Source: an uncultured Mucispirillum sp. (GTDB taxonomy: Bacteria; Chrysiogenota; Deferribacteres; Deferribacterales; Mucispirillaceae). Taken from it: a DNA stretch of 64,000 bases. Location of the stretch: NCBI GenBank assembly GCA_944323205.1, contig CALURO010000001.1, positions 186,001 to 250,000 of the forward strand, given 5' to 3'. This document shows positions 1-8,384 of this stretch, piece after piece. The notes under the pieces were generated by a model, which made no database searches, was not told where the DNA came from, and saw only the letters and a list, made by a program, of their open reading frames with translations. The position numbers and the translations under genes are program-made. Each line of letters begins with the position of its first letter. Position 1 is the stretch's first letter.

Positions 1-547
1 GCTTATTTGTGCGGCATTTAAAATACCACCAGTGCTTTTTCTTAAAAAAATATATGAACCATGGCTTACTGCTTTTGTTACCCGTTCTTCAGGCGGAACA
101 CTGCCAGTTTCTATGAATACAGCAGAAACTAAAATGGGTATCCCAAAAGGTGTTTATTCTTTCACTCTGCCACTTGGAGCAACTGTAAATATGGACGGCA
201 CAACAATATATCTTGGTGTTTGTGCTATGTTTGTTGCTAATGCTATAGGTGCTTCACTTGATATGGGGCAGCAGATGACAATTATTATCACAGCAGTATT
301 AGCTTCTATTGGAACAGCGGGTGTTCCGGGAGCTGGTGCAATTATGCTTATTATGGTTCTTAATTCTGTTGGGCTTGATTTATCTGAGCCTAATGTTCAA
401 ATGGCTTATGCTATGATATTAGGAATTGACGCACTGCTTGATATGGGTAGAACTTCTATGAATATTGTTGGTGACCTTTGCGGAACATGTGTTGTTGCAA
501 AAATGGAAAACGAAATGGATATGTCATACTGGGATAAAAATGCATAA
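1..547 (+). CDS. Dicarboxylate/amino acid:cation symporter (DAACS family), C-terminal part
   Basis: The reading frame is open from the first bases of the window (frame starting at base 2), so the N-terminal half lies outside. What remains is the C-terminal transport core: a NMDGTTIY segment (the conserved NMDGT sodium/substrate motif of GltP/DctA-type carriers), the hairpin-like stretch [17 protein letters not shown], and [12 protein letters not shown], which matches the substrate-binding helix. The family imports C4-dicarboxylates or Asp/Glu with Na+ or H+ across the inner membrane; substrate cannot be told from this fragment. It ends in a strong terminator, and the next gene is an Asp/Glu racemase-family protein, which hints at an acidic amino acid substrate (inference). 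Confidence 0.9.
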   Translation, partial: LICAAFKIPPVLFLKKIYEPWLTAFVTRSSGGTLPVSMNTAETKMGIPKGVYSFTLPLGATVNMDGTTIYLGVCAMFVANAIGASLDMGQQMTIIITAVLASIGTAGVPGAGAIMLIMVLNSVGLDLSEPNVQMAYAMILGIDALLDMGRTSMNIVGDLCGTCVVAKMENEMDMSYWDKNA

Positions 548-590
548 TTTATAACATTTATAAAAAATATACTTTTTTTATCATTTTACA

Positions 591-623
591 TTTATCCGCA
601 GGGTAAACTGCGGATAAATTTTT
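591..623 (+). terminator. Intrinsic terminator after the symporter
   Basis: A perfect 11-bp stem (TTTATCCGCAG / CTGCGGATAAA) with a 6-base loop is followed by TTTTT. It separates the symporter from the racemase gene, so the latter needs its own promoter within about 25 bp or depends on read-through. Confidence 0.9.
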
Positions 624-648
624 ATTATACAATAAAACAGGTAAAACT

Positions 649-1341
649 ATGAAAATAATAGGAATAATAGGCGGAATGGGTCCTGCTGCAACTATTGATT
701 TATATAAAAAAATAGTAGAGAATACTCCAGCAGAAAAAGACCAGGAACATATACATGTTATTATTGACAGCTATCCACAAATAGAAGATAGAACTGAATA
801 TATACTTTATGGCGGTAAAAATCCTGCTCCAAGATTAATAGAAAGTGCAAAGCGTCTTGAAAGTGCAGGTGCAGATGCCCTTATTATGCCATGCAATACT
901 GCCCATTACTTTGCAAAAGATATTGAAAATATAGTAAATATTCCTTTAATCCATATAGTGAAATGTAGTGCAGAAGCTGTTAAAAATAATTATCCAAAAA
1001 CTAAAAAAATAGGGTTGATTGCTACAAAAGGCACTATTAAAGCTAAAATTTATAATAATATATTAAAAGATTATGGTTTTGAAACTCTTACTCTTCCAGA
1101 AAAAATAGAAAATAATATAATGGACTGTATATATAAAGGTGTGAAGGCAGGTAAAATAGAAGAATACAGTAGATTATTTCAGCAGTGCATTGATGAAATA
1201 GCAGATTTAGGGGCTGATTTATTAATAGCAGGCTGCACAGAAATACCTTTGCTTATGCCTTATGTAAAAACTAAACTTCCTGTAATTGATGCAACTTATG
1301 AGCTGGCATGTGCTGCTGTGAAATTTGCATTAGAAAAGTAA
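649..1341 (+). CDS. Aspartate/glutamate racemase family protein
   Basis: 230 aa, the normal size for the family. These cofactor-independent racemases use two cysteines, one in each half of a pseudo-symmetric fold. Both are visible: Cys82 in PCNTAH and Cys196 in AGCTEIPLL. The N-terminal GIIGGMGPAATIDLY is the typical start of RacD/YgeA-type proteins. Likely cytoplasmic, interconverting L/D-Asp or Glu (or another amino acid; YgeA-type enzymes have broad specificity). It lies just after an acidic amino acid-type symporter, though with a terminator between, so a shared substrate is only an inference. ATG start preceded by a weak AGG. Confidence 0.88.
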   Translation: MKIIGIIGGMGPAATIDLYKKIVENTPAEKDQEHIHVIIDSYPQIEDRTEYILYGGKNPAPRLIESAKRLESAGADALIMPCNTAHYFAKDIENIVNIPLIHIVKCSAEAVKNNYPKTKKIGLIATKGTIKAKIYNNILKDYGFETLTLPEKIENNIMDCIYKGVKAGKIEEYSRLFQQCIDEIADLGADLLIAGCTEIPLLMPYVKTKLPVIDATYELACAAVKFALEK

Positions 1342-1397
1342 CCAGCAGCTACCTTGTTTCAGACATGTGGAACTATCAGATACTATTTTATAAACTT

Positions 1398-2066
1398 TTA
1401 CGGCTCTAAATCTTCCGCCTTAATAATATCTTTATCGTTTGTTACTTCATGATATACTGTATATGTACCCCAGTTGTATTTAACTCTGTCTATCATATAT
1501 CTATTTAAAAAGTCAAAAGCAGCTTTATTTTGATTATCAGCATCTTTTAAATCTTTAGGAATAATATTGCCTGCAGGTACAGAAAGAGTGATATATTTCA
1601 GCTTTTGGTCATAGCCTGCTGACTGTAATTTTTCATCTTTGCTTTTCTCTTTTTCTGCACGCCATTTATCTTCTAATGATTTATTATAAAGCTCCCTTTC
1701 TTTGATTAGTGCATCTGATTTATTAACAAAACCAGCATACTGGGCAGGTGTTAGTATTTTATCTAAATCAAACTTAAAATCGCTGTATAATGTTCTGCGT
1801 TTTGCCATAAACATATCTCTTTCAGCAGTATATTTTAATACATATTCAGCTGAAAGTTCATCAAGGGCAGCTTTCTGGTCAGGCGTAAGTCCTGCATTTT
1901 TTAAAAGATGGGTATTATATATCCGCTCAGATAATACACTAATAGAATAAGGGTTGCCATCTACTTTATTAAAAATAACCGGCATAATAGCAGCACCAGT
2001 TAATGCACCAAGAAAAAATATAGTCAGGAATGCAAATATAAATTTAATAGATTTTTTTACTGTCAT
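1398..2066 (-). CDS. Periplasmic LTxxQ sensor-like protein (CnrX/Spy/CpxP-like)
   Basis: 222 aa. One N-terminal membrane anchor (about residues 9-30) is followed by a charged helical periplasmic domain. Two LTP(D/A)Q segments, LTPDQKAALDEL and LTPAQYAGF, about 47 residues apart, are the signature of the Spy/CpxP/heavy-metal sensor fold. A less conserved tail follows. It is the third gene of a sigma / anti-sigma / sensor operon; its start codon directly abuts the anti-sigma stop. By analogy with CnrYXH it could sense a periplasmic signal such as metal and control the anti-sigma. That role is inference; no metal-binding His/Cys cluster is obvious. Confidence 0.6.
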   Translation of the reverse strand: MTVKKSIKFIFAFLTIFFLGALTGAAIMPVIFNKVDGNPYSISVLSERIYNTHLLKNAGLTPDQKAALDELSAEYVLKYTAERDMFMAKRRTLYSDFKFDLDKILTPAQYAGFVNKSDALIKERELYNKSLEDKWRAEKEKSKDEKLQSAGYDQKLKYITLSVPAGNIIPKDLKDADNQNKAAFDFLNRYMIDRVKYNWGTYTVYHEVTNDKDIIKAEDLEP

Positions 2067-2606
2067 TTATCTATACAACCCCGTATTAAAATAATCTGTT
2101 ACCATAAACTCTGCCATAGCAGGGTCGTAATTTGAAAAAAGATTAAGTGCTAATAAAACAGCAGCTGCTGCCACAACAGCTGAGCCTATTAAGAATTTTT
2201 TATACACTTTTTCAAAGGAAATAATATTATCATCCTGAGCGGCTTCATCTATTTTTGCCATTACATTATTTGTAAAATCTGCAGATGGCTCTACAACAGG
2301 CTGAATAGACAGCAGATGTAATATATTATCAATATTTTCTTCATTATATTTAAAATTCTGCTCTGCTTTAATTCTTGCCATTACATTATTTGTAAAATTA
2401 CTACTTGGCTGCACTTTATCTGCAAAGGCAAGAGCTTCAAGTATATCATCTGTTTCATCTAATTTTATAATATCATCATCAAAACTATTATCATTTTTTA
2501 TACGCTGCATAACATTTAATGTAAAATCAGGTTTCGGAGATATTTCTTTATGTTTTAATGATTTTAATATATTTTCCATATTTTTTTCAGTATATTTTTC
2601 TTTCAT
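2067..2606 (-). CDS. Membrane anti-sigma factor with triplicated motif
   Basis: 179 aa, one membrane segment near residues 136-157 (FLIGSAVVAAAAVLLALNLF) and a short periplasmic end. The cytoplasmic part has three copies of a roughly 35-40 residue unit ending in PxxxFTxNVMxRI: PKPDFTLNVMQRI, PSSNFTNNVMARI and PSADFTNNVMAKI, each preceded by an acidic NIL/DIL helix. Anti-sigma factors commonly carry one such helix-plus-amphipathic segment; three are unusual. It lies 12 bp after the ECF sigma gene and immediately before the LTxxQ sensor gene, so it very likely holds the sigma factor inactive at the membrane. Confidence 0.75.
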   Translation of the reverse strand: MKEKYTEKNMENILKSLKHKEISPKPDFTLNVMQRIKNDNSFDDDIIKLDETDDILEALAFADKVQPSSNFTNNVMARIKAEQNFKYNEENIDNILHLLSIQPVVEPSADFTNNVMAKIDEAAQDDNIISFEKVYKKFLIGSAVVAAAAVLLALNLFSNYDPAMAEFMVTDYFNTGLYR

Positions 2607-2618
2607 AGTATACCTCTG

Positions 2619-3179
2619 CTACATCATAGTGTTAAGTATTTCTGAGAGTTTTTTTCTGGCACGAAATGCCGTTACTTTTACATTTGACTCTGTCATGCCT
2701 GTAATTGAAGCTATTTCTGCAACACTTCTTTCTTCTGCATACATCATAGAAATAATTGTTCTTTCTACAGGTTTTAAATGTTCCATAGCTTTCATAAGCA
2801 TTTTATATTTTTCATCACCTAAAATATTATCTTCTGGTGTTCTGTAATCTATACCAAGTTCAATAGTATGCTCTGTTTCTTCATCAAAAGATGACATTGG
2901 CACATCTTTCTGTGCATATTTCTGACGCCAGAAATCTTTGCATGTTCTTATAGCGATAACTGTAAGCCAGTTAATAAATGGGGAATCATTTTTAAAATTT
3001 TTAAGTGATTTATAGCTTTTAAAAAATATATCGTTTGCTACTTCTTCCACATATTCCTGCGGAACATGCATAGAAACTATCTTAAAAACTTTATTTTTAT
3101 ATTTATCTATCAGCACTGCATACTTATCTGTATCGCCGTCTAATACCTCTAAGATAATATCTATATCATTAATATCCAC
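2619..3179 (-). CDS. ECF-type RNA polymerase sigma factor
   Basis: 186 aa with sigma region 2 near residues 20-85 (NDIFFKSYKSLKNFKNDSPFINWL) and region 4 near 128-180 (LKPVERTIISMMYAEERSVAEIA, then a recognition helix with TESNVKVTAFRARKKL). Starts with GTG (position 3179), supported by GAGGG six bases upstream. First gene of an operon with an anti-sigma and a periplasmic sensor. A fitting ECF promoter (AAC, 16 bp, CGACTAA) lies just upstream, so it probably activates its own operon. Confidence 0.92.
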   Translation of the reverse strand: MDINDIDIILEVLDGDTDKYAVLIDKYKNKVFKIVSMHVPQEYVEEVANDIFFKSYKSLKNFKNDSPFINWLTVIAIRTCKDFWRQKYAQKDVPMSSFDEETEHTIELGIDYRTPEDNILGDEKYKMLMKAMEHLKPVERTIISMMYAEERSVAEIASITGMTESNVKVTAFRARKKLSEILNTMM

Positions 3180-3211
3180 AGTATCCCTCTTAAAATTTAC
3201 CTATCACTTTT

Positions 3212-3240
3212 TTAGTCGCAGAAAAAACATAAAAGTTACA
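3212..3240 (-). promoter_or_regulatory. ECF-type autoregulatory promoter of the sigma operon
   Basis: On the minus strand TGTAACTT (-35, with the typical AAC) is separated by 16 bp (counted from AAC) from CGACTAA (-10). The sigma start codon lies about 33 bp downstream of the -10. The spacing and sequence fit the ECF consensus GGAAC...CGTC; self-control is inferred. Confidence 0.6.
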
Positions 3241-3245
3241 TCAAA

Positions 3246-3683
3246 TTATCTTTTAAGCAGATATTCCTGCCTTGCTCTTTTGTAGCTTAGAGATATAAGC
3301 TCTTTTAACACTTTTTCAAATATCTCTTTTGAAGGGCTTATACACTGGATAAAATATTCTTTGCTTTTTAAGGGGTGGGGCATAATAATATCAGCCTTAG
3401 CATAGTCACATTCTTTATAACATATATATTTTTTATCATAAGGGCTTGATATGCTGAATAATTTATTATATTCATCTTTTGGCAGACACAGACTAAGTCT
3501 ATATTTATCGGGGTGGTTAAGGTCTGAAAAATTATCATCATCAGTATCAAATTCTAAAATATTCAGGAAAAATATGCTAATTCCATTTTGAGAATATAAA
3601 AGCTCATGACTATAAGGTGTATTCCTATAATCTACATAGCCATAATTATCAAGACAGTATGTAATAATATCATCAGCTTTCAT
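3246..3683 (-). CDS. Hypothetical protein, DUF6194-like
   Basis: 145 aa, soluble, no signal peptide or membrane segment. The layout (MKADDIITYCLDNYG at the start, FDTDDD...LNHPDKYRLSLCL in the middle, PHPLKSKEYFIQCISPS near the end and a helical tail) resembles the small DUF6194 family, whose function is unknown; I recognise this only by eye. Start codon lies 2 bp after the ackA stop, so it is probably co-transcribed with acetate kinase. No catalytic motif seen. Confidence 0.6.
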   Translation of the reverse strand: MKADDIITYCLDNYGYVDYRNTPYSHELLYSQNGISIFFLNILEFDTDDDNFSDLNHPDKYRLSLCLPKDEYNKLFSISSPYDKKYICYKECDYAKADIIMPHPLKSKEYFIQCISPSKEIFEKVLKELISLSYKRARQEYLLKR

Positions 3684-3685
3684 AT

Positions 3686-4918
3686 TTATACCTCAAATGA
3701 ATATTTAAAATCAGTGCTGTTATAATTACCTTCCAATATTGCTTTAACATCTTCTATAATAACTAATTCTTCATTTGTTGGGATTAAAAATATTTTAACT
3801 GGGCTTTCATTTTTAGAAATATCTGCTTCTGAATGGGCAGTTTCATTTTTTTCATTATCTATATTTATTCCAAAATGTTCTAACCCATCGCATACCATTT
3901 TTCTTGCTATGCTGGAATTTTCACCAACTCCTGCAGTAAATATTACAGCATCAATACCACCTAAAACTGCATAGTATTCACCGATTAATTTTTTAAGCCT
4001 GTATGATTCTATATCCATAGCAAGTTTACAAAGTTTATCACCTTCCTGAGCAACCCTTGCAATATCACGTCTGTCTGTATATCTGCCTGTAATACCAAGC
4101 ACACCAGAGCGTTTATTTAATACAGTATTTACTTCTTCAGATGAAAACCCTTCCTTATCTATCATAAAAAGAACAACGGCTGGGTCAATACTGCCACTTC
4201 TTGTTCCCATAACAGCACCGTCTAATGGAGTAAAACCCATTGATGTATCAATAGATTTACCGCCTTTTACAGCAGTAACACTTACTCCGTTGCCAATATG
4301 CAGGCTTATTAATTTAGTATCTTTAATATCCTTATTTAAAAGTTTTGCTGCCCGTCTTGTAACATATAAATGACTTGTGCCATGAAAGCCATACTTTCTT
4401 ACACCATATTTTTCATACCATTTCATAGGTATTGCATATAAATAAGCAGTGGGCGGCATAGTTTGATGAAATGCTGTATCAAACACTGCAATCTGCGGCA
4501 CATTTGGAAGTAATGATTTTATAGCAGTAATACCTGCTAAGTTAGGCGGGTTATGAAGTGGTGCAAGGCTTGCAAGGGAATCTATTGCATTAATAACTTT
4601 ATCATCTATCAGCACACTTTTATTAAAAAGTTCGCCACCGTGAACTATTCTATGACCAACAGCATCTATTTGATTTAATTCTGAAATAACTCCAAATTCT
4701 TCATCAGTTAAAAATTTAAAAACAGTAAATATTGCATCTTTATGATTAACACAGTCACATTCCAGCCTGTGTTTCTGATACTCAGTCTGGTGGATAATAA
4801 AAGTGCCTACAAAGCCTATACGCTCCAAAGCACCTTTTGCAAGCAGTCTGTTTGTGTCTGTATCATATAACTGATATTTAACTGACGAACTGCCACAGTT
4901 TAATGCTAATATTTTCAT
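3686..4918 (-). CDS. ackA: Acetate kinase
   Basis: 410 aa, full length. Converts acetyl-phosphate + ADP to acetate + ATP (reversible) in overflow or fermentative metabolism. Clear ASKHA-fold motifs: NCGSSSVKYQLY at the N-terminus with the phosphate-binding Asn7; GHRIVHGG near 90; DTAFHQTMP with the catalytic Asp; HIGNGVSVTAVKGGKSIDTS; GTRSGSIDP with the catalytic Arg; and FTAGVGENS near 330. No pta gene is adjacent in the window. A small DUF-type gene follows 2 bp downstream. Confidence 0.97.
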   Translation of the reverse strand: MKILALNCGSSSVKYQLYDTDTNRLLAKGALERIGFVGTFIIHQTEYQKHRLECDCVNHKDAIFTVFKFLTDEEFGVISELNQIDAVGHRIVHGGELFNKSVLIDDKVINAIDSLASLAPLHNPPNLAGITAIKSLLPNVPQIAVFDTAFHQTMPPTAYLYAIPMKWYEKYGVRKYGFHGTSHLYVTRRAAKLLNKDIKDTKLISLHIGNGVSVTAVKGGKSIDTSMGFTPLDGAVMGTRSGSIDPAVVLFMIDKEGFSSEEVNTVLNKRSGVLGITGRYTDRRDIARVAQEGDKLCKLAMDIESYRLKKLIGEYYAVLGGIDAVIFTAGVGENSSIARKMVCDGLEHFGINIDNEKNETAHSEADISKNESPVKIFLIPTNEELVIIEDVKAILEGNYNSTDFKYSFEV

Positions 4919-5089
4919 AAATCCTCCAACTAAAAAATAATAATGTTTTATTTCAAATATGTCAAATATTATGTATTACAACTTAAAAACCTTACATTTC
5001 AATTTTATATAAATTATCTATGTATTACATACTTTTTACACAATTTTAATCTATAAATTATTATCAATCTTAACAATCGAGGTGCTTTT

Positions 5090-7036
5090 GTGGAATTAGG
5101 CTCAGTAGGAATGTTTTTCCAAATATCAGCTCTTATACTCAGCATAGCTTCTGTTACAGCATATATATATGCTTATCTAACAAAAGCTTATCATATAAAA
5201 AATATAGGTAACTTATTATTTATCGGCACAACAATTGCCATAATTATTGCATCAATAGTGCTTTTTACAGCATTTGCAGTAAGTGATTTTTCCATTGCCT
5301 ATGTTGCTCATTACAGTGATAATTCACTTCCAATGTTCTATAAAATTAGTGCATTCTGGGGTGGGCAGGCAGGCTCACTGCTTTTATGGGTTCTTTTACT
5401 TGTTATCTTTGGCAGTATTGAACTTTTTCGTATTAAAAAAATGAGTGATACATACCAGCTTGGCGTTATGCTTATTATGGCAGGTACCACATTATTTTTT
5501 ACAGTTCTTGTTTCCTTTTTGCAAAACCCATTTGAACTTGCAAGATTTGTTCCAAACGATGGTTCAGGTTTAAATCCACTGCTTCAAAATCCCGGCATGG
5601 TTATTCACCCGCCTACATTATATGTTGGCTATGTTGGTTTTACAGTTATTATTGCCCATTCTCTTGGTGCAATCTTATCAAGAGATTTTTCTGCTGCATG
5701 GATAAAAATGGCTAGACCTTGGTCTATGATTATATGGGCTTTTTTAACTATAGGCATAGTTATTGGTGCATGGTGGGCTTATGTAGAGCTTGGCTGGGGC
5801 GGATACTGGGCATGGGACCCTGTTGAAAATGCTTCAATTATGCCTTGGTTTACTGCTACTGCATTTTTACACTCTGCCTATGTATATGAAAAAACTGGTA
5901 AATTAAAAGTATGGACATTTGTTTTGTTAATCATTACTTTTGAGCTTACTATTTTAGGCACATTTATCACTAGAAGCGGCTTAATAGATTCAGTGCATAG
6001 TTTTGCACCACACCCTATTGGCTATTATTTCTTAATATATATTGTAATATCAGCTCTAGTATATATTATTACACTTATATCTAATAAAAAGTTTATTAAA
6101 GAAGAAACAGAAGAATTTAAATTTTTATCAAGAACTGGGCTTGTTTTAATATCCAACTGGCTGTTTTTAGCAATATCATTAGCAATTGCTTTTGGAACAT
6201 TAACACCTATTATTACAGGTGCTAATTATGCTATATCTTACTATAATAGAGCAACAGCACCATTTTTTATGTTTATTTTCTTAGCCAGCGGTTTTGGACT
6301 TTTAACAGGCTTTAAAATATCAAATATGGCAAAATATAGGTTAAGATTAATAATTTCTTTTGCTATTGCAGTTACTGGTGTAATAATAATGGCAGCTCTT
6401 GGCTATAATAACAAAATGTCGCTGGCATTAAATTTTACTATATTCTTTTCAGCCTCAGCAGTTCTTATCCGCACATTTACTTCACTTAAAAGCGGCGGCT
6501 TAAAATCTGTTTTACAGGCTAATAGATTTTATGGAGCAATGATTATACATATTGGGCTTGTAGTTATTGCTTTTGGTATAGTTATGTCATCATTTTATTC
6601 ATTTAAAGGGGAATACAGTGTAAAACCAGACTTTGTATTAGATTATAAAGGCTATACATTTCAAGTAGGCTCTTATTCAAACCTGCAGGAAAAAAACTAT
6701 ATTTCTGAATTTGTACCTATAAAAATATATAAAGGTGATAAACTTGTTACAACTGCATATCCTGAAATGAGAACATATAACCGCCATTCTGAAGAAATAT
6801 TTAGAGAAGTATCATACTACTCACTTTTTACTGGTGATTTATATTTTGCTCTTTATGCTGTTAATCCTGATGATTCATCTATGATTATACTTTTTATTCA
6901 CCAGCCATTTGTTTCATGGATTTGGGCAGGCTGTTTAATAATGGTTATAGGTGCTTTCTTTGGAGCATTTACATTTAAAAGAAAAGAAAAAGATACAATA
7001 GATAATAAGAAAAGCTATCTTATAGCTGAAAAATAA
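5090..7036 (+). CDS. ccmF: Cytochrome c maturation heme lyase subunit CcmF
   Basis: 648 aa, the usual CcmF length, with about 15 membrane helices. Moves heme from CcmE to apocytochrome c at the outer face of the inner membrane. The heme-handling WWD motif is present near residues 227-250 (ELGWGGYWAWDPVENAS), with conserved histidines in NPGMVIHPP, FLHSAY, SVHSFAPHP and IIHIGL, followed by a periplasmic domain (about 525-605) and a last helix. GTG start chosen because of GAGGTG 5 bp upstream and the aligned N-terminus. Ends at a strong terminator; other ccm genes are not in the window. Confidence 0.93.
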   Translation: MELGSVGMFFQISALILSIASVTAYIYAYLTKAYHIKNIGNLLFIGTTIAIIIASIVLFTAFAVSDFSIAYVAHYSDNSLPMFYKISAFWGGQAGSLLLWVLLLVIFGSIELFRIKKMSDTYQLGVMLIMAGTTLFFTVLVSFLQNPFELARFVPNDGSGLNPLLQNPGMVIHPPTLYVGYVGFTVIIAHSLGAILSRDFSAAWIKMARPWSMIIWAFLTIGIVIGAWWAYVELGWGGYWAWDPVENASIMPWFTATAFLHSAYVYEKTGKLKVWTFVLLIITFELTILGTFITRSGLIDSVHSFAPHPIGYYFLIYIVISALVYIITLISNKKFIKEETEEFKFLSRTGLVLISNWLFLAISLAIAFGTLTPIITGANYAISYYNRATAPFFMFIFLASGFGLLTGFKISNMAKYRLRLIISFAIAVTGVIIMAALGYNNKMSLALNFTIFFSASAVLIRTFTSLKSGGLKSVLQANRFYGAMIIHIGLVVIAFGIVMSSFYSFKGEYSVKPDFVLDYKGYTFQVGSYSNLQEKNYISEFVPIKIYKGDKLVTTAYPEMRTYNRHSEEIFREVSYYSLFTGDLYFALYAVNPDDSSMIILFIHQPFVSWIWAGCLIMVIGAFFGAFTFKRKEKDTIDNKKSYLIAEK

Positions 7037-7064
7037 TAAATATAAAAAGTCTATATAATATGAT

Positions 7065-7095
7065 GCCCCATTTATTTTTCTAAATGGGGCTTTAA
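7065..7095 (+). terminator. Intrinsic terminator after ccmF
   Basis: 10-bp perfect stem GCCCCATTTA / TAAATGGGGC with loop TTTTTC, then TTTAAAT. Confidence 0.85.
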
Positions 7096-7194
7096 ATATA
7101 CCCAAAAATTTTAAGAAATAATCATCTAAATATTTTTATAATATTTTTGAACTTTTTATATATTTTATGCTCTATAATAATATATGGAGAATAT

Positions 7195-7464
7195 ATGAAA
7201 TATTTTATCATAACATTAATAATAAGTATAAGTGCAGTAAATGTATGCTTTGCACAAACTAGTATGAAAAGCGGAGATATTATTTCAAGAAACAGCGGTT
7301 CCAGCTCTAGTTATTCTGAAATAAAGGCTAGAACAAGCCGTGATGCACAAATGAATAAGATAAATAATGACTTAAATTTCTACCGCAGTAAAAACGACGG
7401 TGCTTCTAACCAAAAAGTTATGGAGCTTGAAAGAGAAAAATCTAAAATTATAAATATTAAATAA
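7195..7464 (+). CDS. Small secreted protein of unknown function
   Basis: 89 aa from the ATG at 7195, chosen over an upstream in-frame start because GGAG lies 6 bp before it and the protein then begins with a clean signal peptide (MKYFIITLIISISAVNVCFA, cut before QTS). The mature part, about 69 residues, is Ser-rich and then a charged helix (NKINNDLNFYRSKND ... VMELEREKSKI) that could form a short coiled coil. No family recognised. It stands alone between the ccmF terminator and the flagellar operon. Confidence 0.65.
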   Translation: MKYFIITLIISISAVNVCFAQTSMKSGDIISRNSGSSSSYSEIKARTSRDAQMNKINNDLNFYRSKNDGASNQKVMELEREKSKIINIK

Positions 7465-7543
7465 ATATTTCATTTAAATAAAAATCATATATAACAGCAT
7501 AAACTCATTTAATATTCTTTTCCTCAATCGATTAAATTATGCA

Positions 7544-7570
7544 TTATCCCCCATATATAATGGGGGATAA
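7544..7570. terminator. Strong hairpin, probable terminator
   Basis: TTATCCCCCA pairs perfectly with TGGGGGATAA around a 7-base loop, after the small secreted gene. There is no good T-run directly behind it, so terminator function is probable but not certain. Confidence 0.5.
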
Positions 7571-7719
7571 AGTGTAATTTATACTCTAACCTGCATGCAT
7601 TAGCCCTAAGCAGATATATCACAAATAACTGTTAAAATACTGCCTATTTTTAATGAACTTTCAGCAAGCTCATCAATAATTGCTGAAAATTATAAAATAA
7701 AATGTAATATATAATAATT

Positions 7720-7736
7720 TTGGCACGCTGCTTGCT
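7720..7736 (+). promoter_or_regulatory. Sigma-54 promoter of the flagellar rod/ring operon
   Basis: TTGGCACGCTGCTTGCT matches the sigma-54 consensus TGGCACG-N4-TTGCW at every position, with exactly 10 bp between GG (7722-7723) and GC (7734-7735). The start codon of the first operon gene is 25 bp further on, after GGAGGCG. Sigma-54 with a FlgR/FleQ-type activator controls rod and hook genes in many polarly flagellated bacteria. Confidence 0.85.
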
Positions 7737-7759
7737 ATAATAAAAGCGGAGGCGATATT

Positions 7760-8380
7760 ATGAAACGATTAATTACAATTATTTCTTTACTGGCACTTGT
7801 TAGTGGCTGTAACTCAGTAGGCGGAGCAGTTGCAGTTATTAACCCATTAAACTTTACTACAACAGGTTTTTATCCTTTACTTATTATTGGCGAGCTGGAG
7901 ACTAACCTGTCATCACTTGTGATTGATAAAACAAGGGCAACAGTTGCTGATTTTAATGTAAGTCCATTTGAAGTCTTACCTGAAAAATCATTAATATATG
8001 TTATGCCTGCTATTGTTACAAAAAGCTATCAAAAAACTTATGATAATTATTACAGCTCGCTTGTAAGCAGATATTTACAGATGAATAACTTTGCAGTTAT
8101 TACTAATGATATTTCAAAAGCTGATTTTATATTAATGACAACTATTGCAGAAACACCTGAAAGAAGAACTGGCACAAATTCATCTGTTGTATCTATAAGC
8201 ATAATGGAGCAGGACGAAAGAGCAGTATTTTATTCTAATGTAGTAGTAAACAGCAAATCAGACAAAAACTTTTACTATTATCCTTCAAAAGCAGCTAGAC
8301 CTGTGCAGGAACTTACATTATTAGGTTTTGAAGAATTATTTAGAGCTGGCCTTCCACAGGCTTTCGGTATAGTGAGGTAG
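7760..8380 (+). CDS. Outer-membrane-type lipoprotein of the flagellar operon
   Basis: 206 aa. Signal peptide with a lipobox (ALVSGC, Cys17), so it is lipid-anchored after cleavage. First gene behind the sigma-54 promoter and 4 bp before flgF, so surely flagellum-related. The mature domain has alternating strand/helix segments (SLIYVMPAIVTKSYQKTYDNYY, DISKADFILMTTIAE). It may play a role like the flagellar-operon lipoproteins FlgO/FlgP/FlgT of Vibrio, but I cannot assign it to any of these families. Confidence 0.65.
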   Translation: MKRLITIISLLALVSGCNSVGGAVAVINPLNFTTTGFYPLLIIGELETNLSSLVIDKTRATVADFNVSPFEVLPEKSLIYVMPAIVTKSYQKTYDNYYSSLVSRYLQMNNFAVITNDISKADFILMTTIAETPERRTGTNSSVVSISIMEQDERAVFYSNVVVNSKSDKNFYYYPSKAARPVQELTLLGFEELFRAGLPQAFGIVR

Positions 8381-8384
8381 TGTT

